A stretch of 64,000 bases of DNA. It comes from Planctomycetota bacterium. Lineage in GTDB: Bacteria > Planctomycetota > Phycisphaerae > Phycisphaerales > UBA1924. Shown here piece after piece: positions 51,803 to 61,670 of this stretch. How positions within the stretch are numbered: position 1 is the first letter of the stretch; every line of letters starts with the position of its first letter. The DNA is taken from positions 2,526,796 to 2,590,795 of the forward strand of contig CP053450.1 of the NCBI GenBank assembly GCA_013285505.1, read 5' to 3'. A program made the position numbers and the translations under genes. A model generated the notes under the pieces. That model did no database searches. It saw only the letters and a program-made list of their open reading frames with translations, and was not told the DNA's origin.

Positions 51803-53374
51803 ATGGACACGCCGCACGACGAGGTTATCCCGATCCTCGATTTCGGGTCCCAGACCGCCCAGCTCATCGCCCGACGCGTCCGCGAGGCCGGCGCATTCTC
51901 CGTCCTCCTCTCCCCCGACACCCCCCTCCAGGAAATCCGCGCGCTCAACCCCAAGGGCATCATCTTCTCCGGCGGCCCCTCCAGCGTCTACGAAGACGGC
52001 GCCCCCACCTGCGACCCCGGCATCCTCGACCTCGGCGTCCCCGTCCTCGGCATCTGCTACGGCATGCAGCTCGCCGGCCGCATGCTCGGCGCAAAGATCG
52101 ACCGCGCCCGCCACCGCGAATTCGGCCGCGCCACACTCAACATCGACAACAACTCCGACATCTTCGCCGCCATCCCCCAAAACACCACCGTCTGGATGTC
52201 CCACGGCGACCAGGTCGAGGCCCTCGAAGCCGCCGGCCTCGAGACCATCGCCTCCACACCCACCTGCCCCCACGCCGCCGTCCGCTCGACCGACCCCGCC
52301 CGCCCCTTCTACGGCGTCCAGTTCCACCCCGAGGTCACCCACACCCCCCACGGCGTAGACATCCTCCAGAACTTCGTCTACAAGGTCTGCAAGTGCCAGG
52401 GCACCTGGCGCATGGCCGACTTCGCCGAGACCGCCTGCGACCGCGTCCGCCAGCAGGTCGGCGACGGCCACGTCATCTGCGGCCTCTCCGGCGGCGTCGA
52501 TTCCTCCGTCGCCGCCGCCCTCATCCACAAAGCCATCCCCGGCCAACTCACCTGCGTCTTCGTCGACACCGGCATGCTCCGCAAAAACGAACGCGAGCTC
52601 GTCGAGACCACCTTCCGCGACCACTTCAAAGTAGACCTCCGCGTCGTCGACGCCGAAGCCGACTTCCTCGCCGACCTCGACGGCGTCTCAGACCCGCAGG
52701 AAAAACGCCGCCTCATCGGCCACCGCTTCATCGAGGTCTTCACCCAGCAGGCCGCCGTCATCGCCGCCGAGGGCAAAGACGCCAAGTTCCTCGCCCAGGG
52801 CACCCTCTACCCCGACGTCATCGAGTCCGGCCAGTCCGCAGCCGGCAAGTCCGCCGGCATCAAGCTCCACCACAACGTCGGCGGCCTCCCCAAAGACCTC
52901 GCCTTCGACCTCGTCGAACCCCTCCGCGACCTCTTCAAAGACGAGGTCCGCAAGCTCGGCGAGGTCCTCGGCCTCCCCGACCAGATCATCTGGCGCCACC
53001 CCTTCCCCGGCCCGGGCCTCGCCGTCCGCATCCTCGGCACCATCACCAAGCCCAAGCTCGACCTCCTCCGCGACTGCGACGAGATCCTCCTCGAAGAGAT
53101 CGTCGCCGCCGAGCTCTACCGCAAGACCAGCCAGGTCTTCGCCGTCCTCCTCCCCGTCCAGTCCGTCGGCGTCATGGGCGACGGACGCACCTACGAGTCC
53201 GTCGTCGCCGTCCGCGCCGTCGAAACCCAGGACTTCATGACCGCCGACTGGGCACGCATCCCCTTCAACGTCCTCGCCACCATCTCCAACCGCATCATCA
53301 ACGAAGTCCGCGGCGTCAACCGCGTCGTCTACGACATCTCCAGCAAACCCCCCGCCACCATCGAATGGGAATAA
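51803..53374 (+). CDS. guaA: GMP synthase (glutamine-hydrolysing)
   Basis: 523 aa, single chain. Amidates XMP to GMP. Class I glutamine amidotransferase domain first: [17 protein letters not shown], nucleophile in GICYGMQL, and [14 protein letters not shown]. Then the PP-loop ATPase [20 protein letters not shown] and the dimerisation domain ending [12 protein letters not shown]. No frame break. A repeat hairpin follows four bases after the stop. Confidence 0.97.
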   Translation: MDTPHDEVIPILDFGSQTAQLIARRVREAGAFSVLLSPDTPLQEIRALNPKGIIFSGGPSSVYEDGAPTCDPGILDLGVPVLGICYGMQLAGRMLGAKIDRARHREFGRATLNIDNNSDIFAAIPQNTTVWMSHGDQVEALEAAGLETIASTPTCPHAAVRSTDPARPFYGVQFHPEVTHTPHGVDILQNFVYKVCKCQGTWRMADFAETACDRVRQQVGDGHVICGLSGGVDSSVAAALIHKAIPGQLTCVFVDTGMLRKNERELVETTFRDHFKVDLRVVDAEADFLADLDGVSDPQEKRRLIGHRFIEVFTQQAAVIAAEGKDAKFLAQGTLYPDVIESGQSAAGKSAGIKLHHNVGGLPKDLAFDLVEPLRDLFKDEVRKLGEVLGLPDQIIWRHPFPGPGLAVRILGTITKPKLDLLRDCDEILLEEIVAAELYRKTSQVFAVLLPVQSVGVMGDGRTYESVVAVRAVETQDFMTADWARIPFNVLATISNRIINEVRGVNRVVYDISSKPPATIEWE

Positions 53375-53378
53375 CCGC

Positions 53379-54130
53379 GGCACCGGCTTCCAGCCGGTGC
53401 CCCCCAAAAGAGGCTCAAGGCGCAAGCCTGAGCTCTGGCGAACGCTCTAGCGACAAGCCCGAGCCCCAAACCACTCCACCAACCCCACCCCAACGCCCCT
53501 AAAGGCAACCTCACCCGCGCCCCGCGAGGAAGGTGCCCGAGCCTTCGAGGGCGAAGGGGGTGCCTTTCCGCCTCCCGACGGGTGCCACGGGTCAGACTCT
53601 GCTCTGAGAGTCTGCCCCGTGCCACTACCCCACCGGAAGGCTGGTACCGAATCCCCGTGCCACCAAGATCAGTTCGACGATCTCGGTGCCCGCCGTCGCA
53701 ACGAGCTTGTCGGCCGTCACCAGCGCAACGCCATAGAAAGCCCAAATCGAACCGCCGAGCACGCGGAGATCGCGGAGGGAGGCAGGGGAAAGAGGCCCAA
53801 GGCGCAAGCCTGGGCTCCCGTTCATGCGGCCCGACAGCCAGAAGCGCGGTGAAAGGCAGTTCACCCCAGAGACACAGAGAACACCGAGGAACGGCGGAGG
53901 GAAGCATGCGGAGACGGGGAGCCGCCGAGACGTGCCACCGACCTTGGCTCTGCAAGGTCGGTGCGGGCCTCCCGAAGCGAGAGTACCGACCTCTCAAAGC
54001 AGAGGTCGGTGGCACGGCGTCGGTGCCACCCCGCCGAATACGGCCTGGGAAGATCAGGCGGACGGGACGCTCGAAGAGCGGACGTACGACCGTCAGAACT
54101 GGCGGGTCGACGTCGTGGCGCTGATGACCT
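53379..54130. repeat. Cluster of REP-like palindromes
   Basis: At least six hairpins of different families in 750 bases: GGCACCGGCT-TCC-AGCCGGTGCC (53379-53401), AGGCTCAAGGC...GCCTGAGCTC (53411-53435), GTGCCACGGG...CCCGTGCCAC with inner AGACTCT/AGAGTCT (53582-53625), AGGCCCAAGGC...GCCTGGGCTC (53792-53816), CACCGACCTT...AAGGTCGGTG (53936-53963) and CCGACCTCT...AGAGGTCGG (53986-54010). Bases 53860-53900 contain a CACAGAGA-type repeat. No credible gene between 53375 and 54300. Confidence 0.7.
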
Positions 54131-54183
54131 ACAGAAGTGAACGGCACGGGTCGGTGCCACCTGCCGAGAGATCGGCCCTCCCG

Positions 54184-54208
54184 CACTTCGTCCGCTCCCA
54201 TCTCTCCC
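54184..54208. repeat. 25-bp direct repeat, left copy
   Basis: CACTTCGTCCGCTCCCATCT plus CTCCC; differs at one base from the copy at 54674-54698. The pair brackets the low-GC ORF. Confidence 0.7.
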
Positions 54209-54300
54209 TGCGCCGTGATGACGAACGCACGGCACGACTGCGCCGCACAGGACGAGGCGATGAGGAAGGGATGGAGTTGCGGCGAGTCGTGGCACATGGC

Positions 54301-54624
54301 TCAGGGATTCGGGCCACCCGCTGGGCCTTGCCGGAGTCTCCAAGATGCTGTATGTGTGCTTGAGTTTAGGGCCGGAATACTGATACTGTAACGCGCGCCA
54401 TCAGTTAGACGCATGTGCCAGTCTTGCAACACATGGCGACCACATTTGCCAGCTATTTCTTTGTGTTTGCCAACATCGTGACCGCACGAGAGCACATACA
54501 GCAAGTCTTTGTCTGTCGTTAGTATTTCGTATTTACCATAGAATACCGGGAATACGCCGTAGCCTTCATCAATCCGAAGAACTTCAGTGTCGCCCCACAA
54601 AATAATCCCGTTGTCTGACTGCAT
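54301..54624 (-). CDS. Orphan hypothetical protein in low-GC DNA
   Basis: 107 aa from ATG 54624; an in-frame extension upstream is possible. About 80 residues (MQSDNGIILWGDTEVLRID through CGHDVGKHKEIAGKCGRHVLQDW) look protein-like, but the last 25 read through repeat-like GC-rich sequence, so the real gene may end near 54395. Bases 54370-54650 are clearly lower in GC than anything else here and codon use differs, which suggests foreign origin. No family recognised; two cysteines and several histidines are notable but form no known motif. Confidence 0.4.
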   Translation of the reverse strand: MQSDNGIILWGDTEVLRIDEGYGVFPVFYGKYEILTTDKDLLYVLSCGHDVGKHKEIAGKCGRHVLQDWHMRLTDGARYSISIPALNSSTHTASWRLRQGPAGGPNP

Positions 54625-54673
54625 TATGATATCCTCACGAATTCGCCGCGCGCCATCACTTACGGCCCTAACT

Positions 54674-54698
54674 CACTTCGTCCTCTCCCATCTCTCCC
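54674..54698. repeat. 25-bp direct repeat, right copy
   Basis: Matches 54184-54208 with one mismatch; a further GGCCCT lies just upstream of both copies. A hairpin CGACCTGCT...AGCAGGTCG follows at 54742-54765. Confidence 0.7.
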
Positions 54699-54798
54699 CG
54701 CGTTCTTGCCTCCTGGCGGTCGGCGCTTCGATCCTCCACGCCGACCTGCTCAAGGCAGCAGGTCGACCCCATGCCGACAGCCTGGCGCGGAACATCCC

Positions 54799-55167
54799 CT
54801 ACCCCTCCCGCAAAATCTTCTCCATCTTCCTCCCCTTCGCCAACTCATCCACCAGCTTGTCCAGATACCTCGCCTTCCGCGTCAGCGGGTTCTCAATATC
54901 CTCAATCCGATACCCGCAGATCACCCCTTTGATCAGCTCCGCGTTCGGGTGCAGCTTCGCCCGCTTGAAGAACTCCTCGAACGTCACCTTGTCATCGATC
55001 TGCTTCTGCAGCTGCTTGGCCGTGAACCCCGTCAGCCACCTGATGACCTGGTGCAGCTCGTCCTCGGTCCGCCCCTTCTTCTCGACCTTCGTCACATAGT
55101 GCGGATAGACCGACGAGAACGTCATCTCCGCGATCCGTTTGTCGTGCTCCGGCGTCGTTGTCGGCAT
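54799..55167 (-). CDS. DUF2200 family protein
   Basis: 122 aa from the ATG at 55167, which has GGAGG 7 bases upstream. The whole length matches what I know of DUF2200: [86 protein letters not shown]. Small, basic, cytoplasmic; the biochemical function of the family is not known. Its codon use is ordinary but it sits in the repeat-rich accessory segment. Confidence 0.85.
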   Translation of the reverse strand: MPTTTPEHDKRIAEMTFSSVYPHYVTKVEKKGRTEDELHQVIRWLTGFTAKQLQKQIDDKVTFEEFFKRAKLHPNAELIKGVICGYRIEDIENPLTRKARYLDKLVDELAKGRKMEKILREG

Positions 55168-55302
55168 GGGATGACCTCCGCAATTGGCCGCAGCCGCGCG
55201 CGAGTCACGGGCCGCAACACCAGAATACACGGAGACCCACTCGGCCCGCAATGATCGCGCCCGCCGACGCCGCCGACCCCACCGCAGCACCCGCAATCCC
55301 AC

Positions 55303-55370
55303 GTGCCACGGGTGGCTCGTCCACCCGTGCCCAACCGGCTCACGTGCCACGGGTGGCTCGTCCACCCATG
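55303..55370. repeat. Two palindromic repeats in tandem
   Basis: Two 40-base direct units, each GTGC plus a palindrome with arms CACGGGTGG / CCACCC(G/A)TG and a CTCGT loop, followed by an ACCGGCTC tail. A third copy is at 39094-39120. Bases 55168-55302 show nothing else. Confidence 0.75.
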
Positions 55371-55380
55371 CCCGACCGGC

Positions 55381-56760
55381 TCAATACTCCCGATCAGTCA
55401 CAATGCCCGGCTGCGGCACCGGATACAGCCCATCCGCCCCCGCCTGCAGCGGCGCCGCACCACCCAGCGTCAATCCCGCCACGCCCGGCGCAAACTCATG
55501 CTCGCTCGCGAAGATCTCCTCGTACGTCACCTCGCGCCCCGTGTGCGCCGCCATCCGGCCCATGTTGCACACCATGCTCGCCTCGATGCCATACTCCGCC
55601 TCGCTGTACGGCTTGCCCGCACGCAACGCCGCGATCATGTCGTCCCACTCGTTCTGGTACGGGTTCGTCTGCCCCCGCGGCACCTCCGACGTCCACAGCA
55701 GATTCTCCTCGCTGAAGCCGTACCCGCGATAGATCCGCGACGGCAAGCCGCAGTCGCTGTTGGCCGACACGATCGCCGACCCCTTCGTCCCGTGCATGTG
55801 GCTCGAGAACCGGTCCTGGCACCCCTCGATGTTCCGCCCGTCGAAGATCATCTTCGTCCCGTCCGCGTACGTGTACTCGATCCCGTACGAGTCCAGGTTC
55901 TGATCGACATACGGCGTCCCATCCGACGCGTGCCGGTAGTGCCGGCCGCCGATCCCCTGCGCCTTCACCGGCAGCGCGTTCTTCATCCAGCACAGGTGAT
56001 CGATGATGTGGATGAAGAAGTCGTTAAACCCGCCGCCGCTCGCCCACAGGAAGCTGTGGAACCGCCGGATCTGGTACTCCAGCTCGTCCGTGCCCGCCGG
56101 CACCGGCCCCGAACGGAAGCTCGCGATCGCCCCCTGCATCCGGTAGCCGTACTGCGCAATGATCTCGCCAAGCTCGCCGTTGTGCGTCCGCTCGGCCAGC
56201 TCCTGCATCGCCCGGCTGTGCCGAGACATCAGCCCCACCGCCACCATCAGGTTCTTCTCCCGCGCCTTCGCGGCCAGCTCCATCATCCGCCGACCCGTCG
56301 GCCCGTCCACACAGATCGGCTTCTCCATGAAGACGTTCAGCCCCTTCTCGATCGCATACGAGAAGTGCACCCACCGGAACGCCGGCGGCGTCGCCAGGAT
56401 CACGATGTCACCCGGACGCAGACAGTCCATCGCCTGCTTGTACCCGTCAAAGCCGATGAACCGCCGCTCCTGCGGCACGTCCATCTCTTCCTCAAACATC
56501 TCCGACAACGCCTCGTGGCTCCGGTTCATCTTGTCGGCAAACACATCCGCCATCGCGACCAGCCGTACCGGGCCCTCGCCCACCGACATCGCGTTGTTCG
56601 CCGCGCCCGACCCGCGCCCGCCGCACCCCACAAGCGCAACCTGAATCGTGTCCGCACCCCGCGCATGCACCCCGCCAAGCCCGCGAGCCGCAAGCAGCGT
56701 CGCCGCGGTAAAGCCGGTGGCATCGGTCAAAAAGTCGCGGCGTGTCGTGTGGTCAGACAT
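55381..56760 (-). CDS. Tat-exported Gfo/Idh/MocA family oxidoreductase
   Basis: 459 aa from ATG 56760 with GGAGGAG upstream. The N terminus has a Tat signal (TTRRDFL then a hydrophobic stretch). NAD(P)-binding: VALVGCGGRGSGAANNAM; then DIVILATPPAFRWVHFSYAIEKGLNVFMEKPICVD with the catalytic EKP. The C-terminal domain includes HIIDHLCW and GMEASMV-like NMGRMAAHTGREVTYEE. Planctomycetes carry many of these, used on sugars or polyols; the substrate here is unknown. Confidence 0.9.
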   Translation of the reverse strand: MSDHTTRRDFLTDATGFTAATLLAARGLGGVHARGADTIQVALVGCGGRGSGAANNAMSVGEGPVRLVAMADVFADKMNRSHEALSEMFEEEMDVPQERRFIGFDGYKQAMDCLRPGDIVILATPPAFRWVHFSYAIEKGLNVFMEKPICVDGPTGRRMMELAAKAREKNLMVAVGLMSRHSRAMQELAERTHNGELGEIIAQYGYRMQGAIASFRSGPVPAGTDELEYQIRRFHSFLWASGGGFNDFFIHIIDHLCWMKNALPVKAQGIGGRHYRHASDGTPYVDQNLDSYGIEYTYADGTKMIFDGRNIEGCQDRFSSHMHGTKGSAIVSANSDCGLPSRIYRGYGFSEENLLWTSEVPRGQTNPYQNEWDDMIAALRAGKPYSEAEYGIEASMVCNMGRMAAHTGREVTYEEIFASEHEFAPGVAGLTLGGAAPLQAGADGLYPVPQPGIVTDREY

Positions 56761-57048
56761 GGAACTCCTCCAGCGTGGCAAATGTGTCGAGGCGCCGTCC
56801 GGGCACCAATTCCGTCGCGCCAGCCCGCCCGCAGCAGTCCCGGCGTCGGCAGCGCAAACCCAGCCTACCCGAAACCACACAAGACGTCCGGCGCAACCAC
56901 CCCCGCCGCGCAGACACACACACCCCGACACCACAAATCTGCCCCCGACCTACCCCATCTGCGCGCAAGTTCGTGCACCTGCCCCACGTTTCCCTTGCAT
57001 CCCCTCGCCAATCCCCGAAAATACACCCAGACCCAGGGGGAAAACACC

Positions 57049-57598
57049 ATGCACAACCGCACCACCAACAGAGCCCGAAGCGCAAGCGAGGAGCCTTCCT
57101 CCTCTCCCCGCATCACCCCCAACACCCCTCCCCCCAAACCCCAACACCCCACCGAACTCCCTACCGAAACCGCAACCCTCCTCCTCCGCTTCTTCCTCGA
57201 CGGCTCCATGAGCCTCCTCGACATCTGCGACCACGCCGAGATCACCCTCGACCAGCTCCGCGCATGGGCCGACTCCGACTGGGCCCGCCAGCGCTTCACA
57301 CAGCTCCGCAACCTCTCCGCACTCCGCGACGACCTCATCCAGGCCGACGCCGCCCCCCAGGCCCGCCACACCCTCCTGCACCTGGCCACCAACGCCAACC
57401 CCCGCGAACCCGCAACTTCCCGCGAGTCCCGCCGCAAGGCCGCCACCGCACTGCTAACAACGCAGCACGCCGCACAGAAGCCGCCGACCCCCTCCGGGAC
57501 TCCCCAACCTCCCCACCAGCCGCCCGACCTACCGCCCGATCTACCGCCCGGACCGAGCCGCCGCCCGCTCCGCAAGCTGCACCAGCGTCCGCGCCTGA
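57049..57598 (+). CDS. Hypothetical protein with helix-turn-helix-like core; 3' end uncertain
   Basis: Starts at ATG 57049 after GGGGG. The core, residues 40-145, is helical: ETATLLLRFFLDGSMSLLDICDHAEITLDQLRAWADSDWARQRFTQLRNL, resembling a terminase-small-subunit or transposase-like HTH. The first 25 residues are encoded by a dispersed repeat (GAGCCCGAAGCGCAAGCGAG at 57069). After a Pro-rich stretch the frame stays open to 58446 against the opposite gene, which is unlikely to be real; a one-base shift would stop it at 57598. I used that end. Confidence 0.45.
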
Positions 57599-59267
57599 TC
57601 CGGCCGCATGTCCTCAATCACACCGATATCCCCGATCTGCACGATCAGCCCCGGGTCGTAGGCGTACAGCAACGCCGCCACCTCGATGATCCGCTGCACC
57701 CGGTCCTCATTGGTCCGCCCCGCAGCCACGTACGGGCAGATATTCGGCGCGACATACACAATGTGCCGGCGCTCCGGGTACGCCCGCGGATCGAGCGCAT
57801 CATCCGCAGCACGCCTCCCCCCCTTCCGCAGCACCAGCCGCTTGCTCTTCAGCAAAACGTCCTGGTCGAACAGGTTGTCGATCGTCTGCCACGAGCCGAC
57901 AAACGGATAGTCGTTCGGCTCCATCCAGTGCTTGGTCCGCTCCCGCCGCAGCCCCGGCTCCACAAAGATCCACTGCCCCGGAAACGTCTCGTGCCACCAA
58001 CCGATAAACCGCGCCGCCGCAGTCAGCGTCCCGGTCGCCTCGTCCCTGATCGCCGCCGTCGCCGTCGTCCCCATGATCATGTAATGCGACGCCGCCGCGA
58101 TCGGCCGCATGTGGCTCTTGGCCAGGAGCACCTCGGTCTCAAACGACCCGTTCTCCGTCAACGGGCTGCCGCAATACACAAACTTCGGCCCCGACAACTC
58201 GTCGTCCCACTCCCCATACCGCTCCACAAACGCCTGCAGCTTCGACCCCTCCGAAGCATCGCGCACCGACAGCTCCGTCCCGCCCCGCGTGTGCTCCAGC
58301 CCCCGCGCCCACAGCTCCGGCAGCGACATCGTCCCGTCGTCCGCAAACGCCCCGTTCGTCTCATACGGCCCCGGATCCACCCACGGATACGCCCCCGTCG
58401 GCCGCGGCAGACTCGCCACCTGCACCCGACCCGACGTACCCCGTGACCGCCCGTCATCCGTCACCAGCTTCCGCACACCAAGGTCCTTGATGCACCAGCC
58501 AACCGCCCCACTATCCGACGACAGCCCCAGCCGCGACTGCACCTGCGCAAACCGCGCCCGCCACGCCGGAGGCCCCGCCCGCTGCCGCGTCGCCACCGCC
58601 GAGAACGGCACCGACACATCCGCCGCCGCCGAGTTGCCCACGATCTGCGAAACGATCAACGACGGCAACGCACCCGGCGCATACTCCCCCACCGCCCCCG
58701 GCAGCCGCGGCACATCCGCCCCCGAATAGCTCACCCGCGCCGTCCCCGACCACGCCCCCTCCTCAACCACCCGCCCCCCACGCCACTTCACCTCCCGATA
58801 CCGGTAGTAATTCATCCCCCGCACCGGCGCATGGTGAATGAACTCCTCCCGCCCGTAGTCCTCCTGCAACTCCAAGGGCGGCACGCTGGTCTGCGTCCCC
58901 TCCGAGTAGTACCTCCACATCGACTGCGCCGGCCGCTGGCTCATCTGCCGCGTCAGCACCCGCTCCTCCCCGGCCCACGCCCCTGTCGTCGAGTGCTGCA
59001 CCTCAAACCGCGCCCGACTGCGCGGCCCGCATGTTCGTGTAATTCTTCCGGAACGCCGTGTCCCGGTCCCAGCGGACACGCACTACCTCGCCGGTCTCCT
59101 CGGCGGTGATGCCCGCGTCGGCGTTGCGGCTCGGCTCGCCGCCGCGGACTGTGGGGCGCATCGGACTCGCGGCCGCCGAACCCGCCGGATATGCACGCCG
59201 CGGGCCCCACCGCGCTCGCGGCGAGCAGGATCAGGGAGAGCCATCGTGTCGCTTGCATGTTCACCAT
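57541..59267 (-). CDS. Hypothetical lipoprotein, about 570 aa (two frame breaks near the 5' end)
   Basis: Reads from ATG 59267 (GAGG 8 bases upstream): signal peptide RWLSLILLAASAVGPAAC with Cys as lipobox, then frame breaks at 59153-59156 (C4, coding strand) and about 59008-59014. The repaired N terminus includes ITAEETGEVVRVRWDRDTAFRKNYTNMRAAQSG. The rest, unbroken, has GWCIKDLGVRKLVTDD, YVAPNICPYVAAGRTNEDRVQRIIEVAALLYAYDPGLIVQIGDIGV. No family recognised. The N-terminal part after the signal seems to concern a carbohydrate or envelope role, but I cannot support one. Confidence 0.6.
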
Positions 59268-59384
59268 CCGGGTCACCTCTCTTGGCGCTTTGCGCCGTTG
59301 CGGCCACCGGATTTTGGGGTCTCGGGGGCTGCGGTGTTGAGTCTATCGCGGCCGCTCGTTGGTGCGGGGGCCAACAATGCGGGC

Positions 59385-59795
59385 ATGCCCATCACGCACC
59401 TGACGATCCAGACGCCCGGCCAGGGACTGCACGAGATCACGGCGGAGGTTTCGCGGGTGGTTGCCGCGGCGGGGGTGGCGGAGGGGTTGTGCACGGTGTT
59501 CATCCGCCACACGTCGGCGTCGCTGACGATCCAGGAGAACGCGGACCCGTCGGCCCGGCGGGATCTGGAGCGGTGGTTGAACCGGCTGGTGCCGGAGGGG
59601 GACCGGCTGTACACGCACACGGCGGAGGGGCCGGACGACATGCCGAGCCATATCAAGGCGATCCTGACCCAGACGTCCCTTTCGATCCCGGTTGAGGCGG
59701 GCTCGCTGGTGTTGGGCACGTGGCAGGGTGTGTATGTGTGGGAGCACCGGACGCGCGCGCACCGCCGGGATGTCGTGGTGCAGGTGCTTGGCTGA
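59385..59795 (+). CDS. yjbQ: YjbQ family protein (UPF0047, secondary thiamine-phosphate synthase-like)
   Basis: 136 aa. All family blocks are present: VFIRHTSASLTIQENADPSARRD, DDMPSHIKAILTQTSLSIPV and LGTWQGVYVWEHRT, including the conserved His, Asp and Glu cluster. Homologues show weak thiamine-phosphate synthase activity in vitro; the physiological role is not settled. First gene on the G-rich side of the skew switch, divergent from the unknown lipoprotein. Confidence 0.92.
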   Translation: MPITHLTIQTPGQGLHEITAEVSRVVAAAGVAEGLCTVFIRHTSASLTIQENADPSARRDLERWLNRLVPEGDRLYTHTAEGPDDMPSHIKAILTQTSLSIPVEAGSLVLGTWQGVYVWEHRTRAHRRDVVVQVLG

Positions 59796-59948
59796 GATCG
59801 GTCGGGGGGCGGGGAGTGAAAAAAGTTTCGTTGGTGCCTGGGCGGGCGGAATAGGGCCGGCGGGCGTATTGTCTGTTTCAACAAGTAATCTGCTCATCAT
59901 CTGCTCACGGGGTTGTGCCCGGTGGGCCCAGACCATGGAGACACCCTC

Positions 59949-60611
59949 ATGCGCACCTTGATCACCCGGACCGCCCTCACCACGATTCCTGCTGCTGTGC
60001 TGCTCGGTTCGGCGGGCTTGCTCGCGGGATTCGCGCCGGCCAACACCGGGGCCACCGGCGCGGTCGTCGCCGAAGAGGCCTCGCTGGCCTCGTACACGGT
60101 TGACCCGGTCCATTCGACCGTGTTGTTCGGGATCCGCCACGCGGGGGTGTCGAATTTCTACGGCGTGTTCACGGACTTCTCGGGGTCGTTCACGTTTGAT
60201 CCGGCGAGCCCGGAGAGCGGCGAGTTCGGCTTCGAGGTGCAGACGGCGAGTGTTGACACGCGGAACTCCAGCCGCGACGACCATCTCCGCAACGCGGACT
60301 TCTTCAACGCCCGGCAGTTCCCGACGATCACGTTTGCGAGCACTGGGGTTGAGCTGAAGGAGGGCAACCTGTACGCGCTGAAGGGCGATCTGACGATGCA
60401 GGGCGAGACGCGGCCGATCACGGCTGAGCTCGAGTGGATCGGCACGGGCACGAACCAGCGCGGGCAGGGCACGGCGGGCTACGAGGCGCGCTTTGAGATC
60501 AAGCGGTCTGACTTTGGGATGACCAAGTATCTCGCGCCGGATGGCTCTGACTCGGGCGGCCTGGGCAACACGGTGAAGCTCACGGTGGCGGTCGAAGCCG
60601 TCCAGGAGTAG
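59949..60611 (+). CDS. YceI family lipid-binding protein
   Basis: 220 aa with a signal peptide (residues 1-30, ending near FAPANTGA). The YceI lipocalin-like barrel starts ASYTVDPVHSTVLFGIRHAGVSNFYGVFTDFSGSF and continues VDTRNSSRDDHLRNADFFNARQFPTITF and LTMQGETRPITAELEW, ending FEIKRSDFGM. Members bind polyisoprenoids or other hydrophobic molecules in the periplasm. A GGAGA ribosome binding site precedes the start. Bases 59796-59948 contain nothing else recognisable. Confidence 0.92.
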   Translation: MRTLITRTALTTIPAAVLLGSAGLLAGFAPANTGATGAVVAEEASLASYTVDPVHSTVLFGIRHAGVSNFYGVFTDFSGSFTFDPASPESGEFGFEVQTASVDTRNSSRDDHLRNADFFNARQFPTITFASTGVELKEGNLYALKGDLTMQGETRPITAELEWIGTGTNQRGQGTAGYEARFEIKRSDFGMTKYLAPDGSDSGGLGNTVKLTVAVEAVQE

Positions 60612-60718
60612 TTGTTGACGCGATGGATCTCGGGACCTTTCGGGTCCTCCTCCGGGCGCGACGGTCGGCGTGCACGCACACGCCGGCCTCGCGCCCGACC
60701 CTTTGGAGGGAGTGTGCG

Positions 60719-61635
60719 ATGACACCCACTCAGGTTGTGCTTGCTGTGCTGGTTCCGGGCGCGTTCAGTGCTGTGGCGTTGCTGGTCCTGAGCTTCCTCG
60801 GGGTGGCTGACCGTGACGAGTCGGCACCGGACGCTCCGGCTCGGCGTGACGGGTGGGTGCGGCGTGCGTTGCCGGCGCTGGTTGGGGTCGGGGCGTTCTT
60901 CTTTGCGGATCTGGGGCTGAACCAGTGGCATGAGTTGTGGCCGAAGGACGGGACGCAGCGGTTCCTTGCGATCGCGATTGCGGCGGGCGCGGCGGGGGTT
61001 GTGCACGCGCTGGTCGGCCTGATCGCGGTGACGGTTGTGCTGCGGCTGGCGCTGGGTGCGGGGTTGGCGCTGGGTGTGCTGTTGCCGTTGCCGGAGATGT
61101 ACATGCCGCGGGGGCTGCTGGTGGTGCTGACTGTGGGGAGCGGCGTGTGGCTCGCGGGCACGGGTGCGGCGCTTGATGCGGTCGGGTCGCGGGTGCCGCG
61201 TGCGGCGACTGCTTTGGGCGCTGGCGTGCACGGCGATGCTGGCGGCGCCGGGGCTGTTTCAGAGCGGGTATGCCGGCGGGGCGCAGCTGGCCGGCGGGCT
61301 GGGGGCGATCGCGGGCGGGGCGTTTCTGGTCGCGGCGGTGCGGCGGGACCGGGAGGGGACGCTGTCTGGGCTGCACACGGTCTGGCTGGCGGTGTTCGGG
61401 GCGGTGGTGCTGGTGACGTACGGCTATCAGGATGTGCCGGTGTGGCCGGCGTTGCCGGTGATGGCGGTGGCGCCTCTGGGCGTTTTGGTGGGCGCTGGCG
61501 GTCCGGCACGGCCTGGTGCGGGTGGCGTTGGCAGGGCTCGCGGCGGCGGTGATCGCCGGCGGGGCGACACTTGCCGTGGTGGCGTTAGACTCGAACGATG
61601 CGGCGTCCGAGGACGGGTCGTCCTACGGGTACTGA
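60719..61635 (+). CDS. Hypothetical multi-pass membrane protein (two frame breaks)
   Basis: About 305 aa after two one-base repairs (near 61195-61205 and 61490-61500). Start ATG 60719 with TTTGGAGGG 8 bases upstream. About seven hydrophobic segments: VVLAVLVPGAFSAVALLVLSFLG, ALPALVGVGAFFFADLGL, ALVGLIAVTVVLRLALGAGLALG, LLWALACTAMLAAPGLFQ, HTVWLAVFGAVVLVTYGY and ALAGLAAAVIAGGATLAVVA. The end reads DAASEDGSSYGY. No family recognised. Confidence 0.6.
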
Positions 61636-61670
61636 GTCCGCTGACGTCGTTTCTTGCTCGCGAGCGCTGC

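Noticed and set aside
54301..54700. A confirmed integron cassette
   Set aside because: The attC-like cores are incomplete (GTTAGGG deviates at the last base, no matching GTTRRRY downstream) and no integrase was seen; kept only as a possibility in the findings.
57600..58446. Extension of the hypothetical protein at 57049 to 58446
   Set aside because: The frame runs antisense to a coherent minus-strand gene and has an Arg/His/Pro-rich composition typical of shadow frames.
59277..59384. A defined oriC in the spacer before yjbQ
   Set aside because: Only skew supports it; no DnaA boxes, AT-rich unwinding element or dnaA/dnaN genes were seen.
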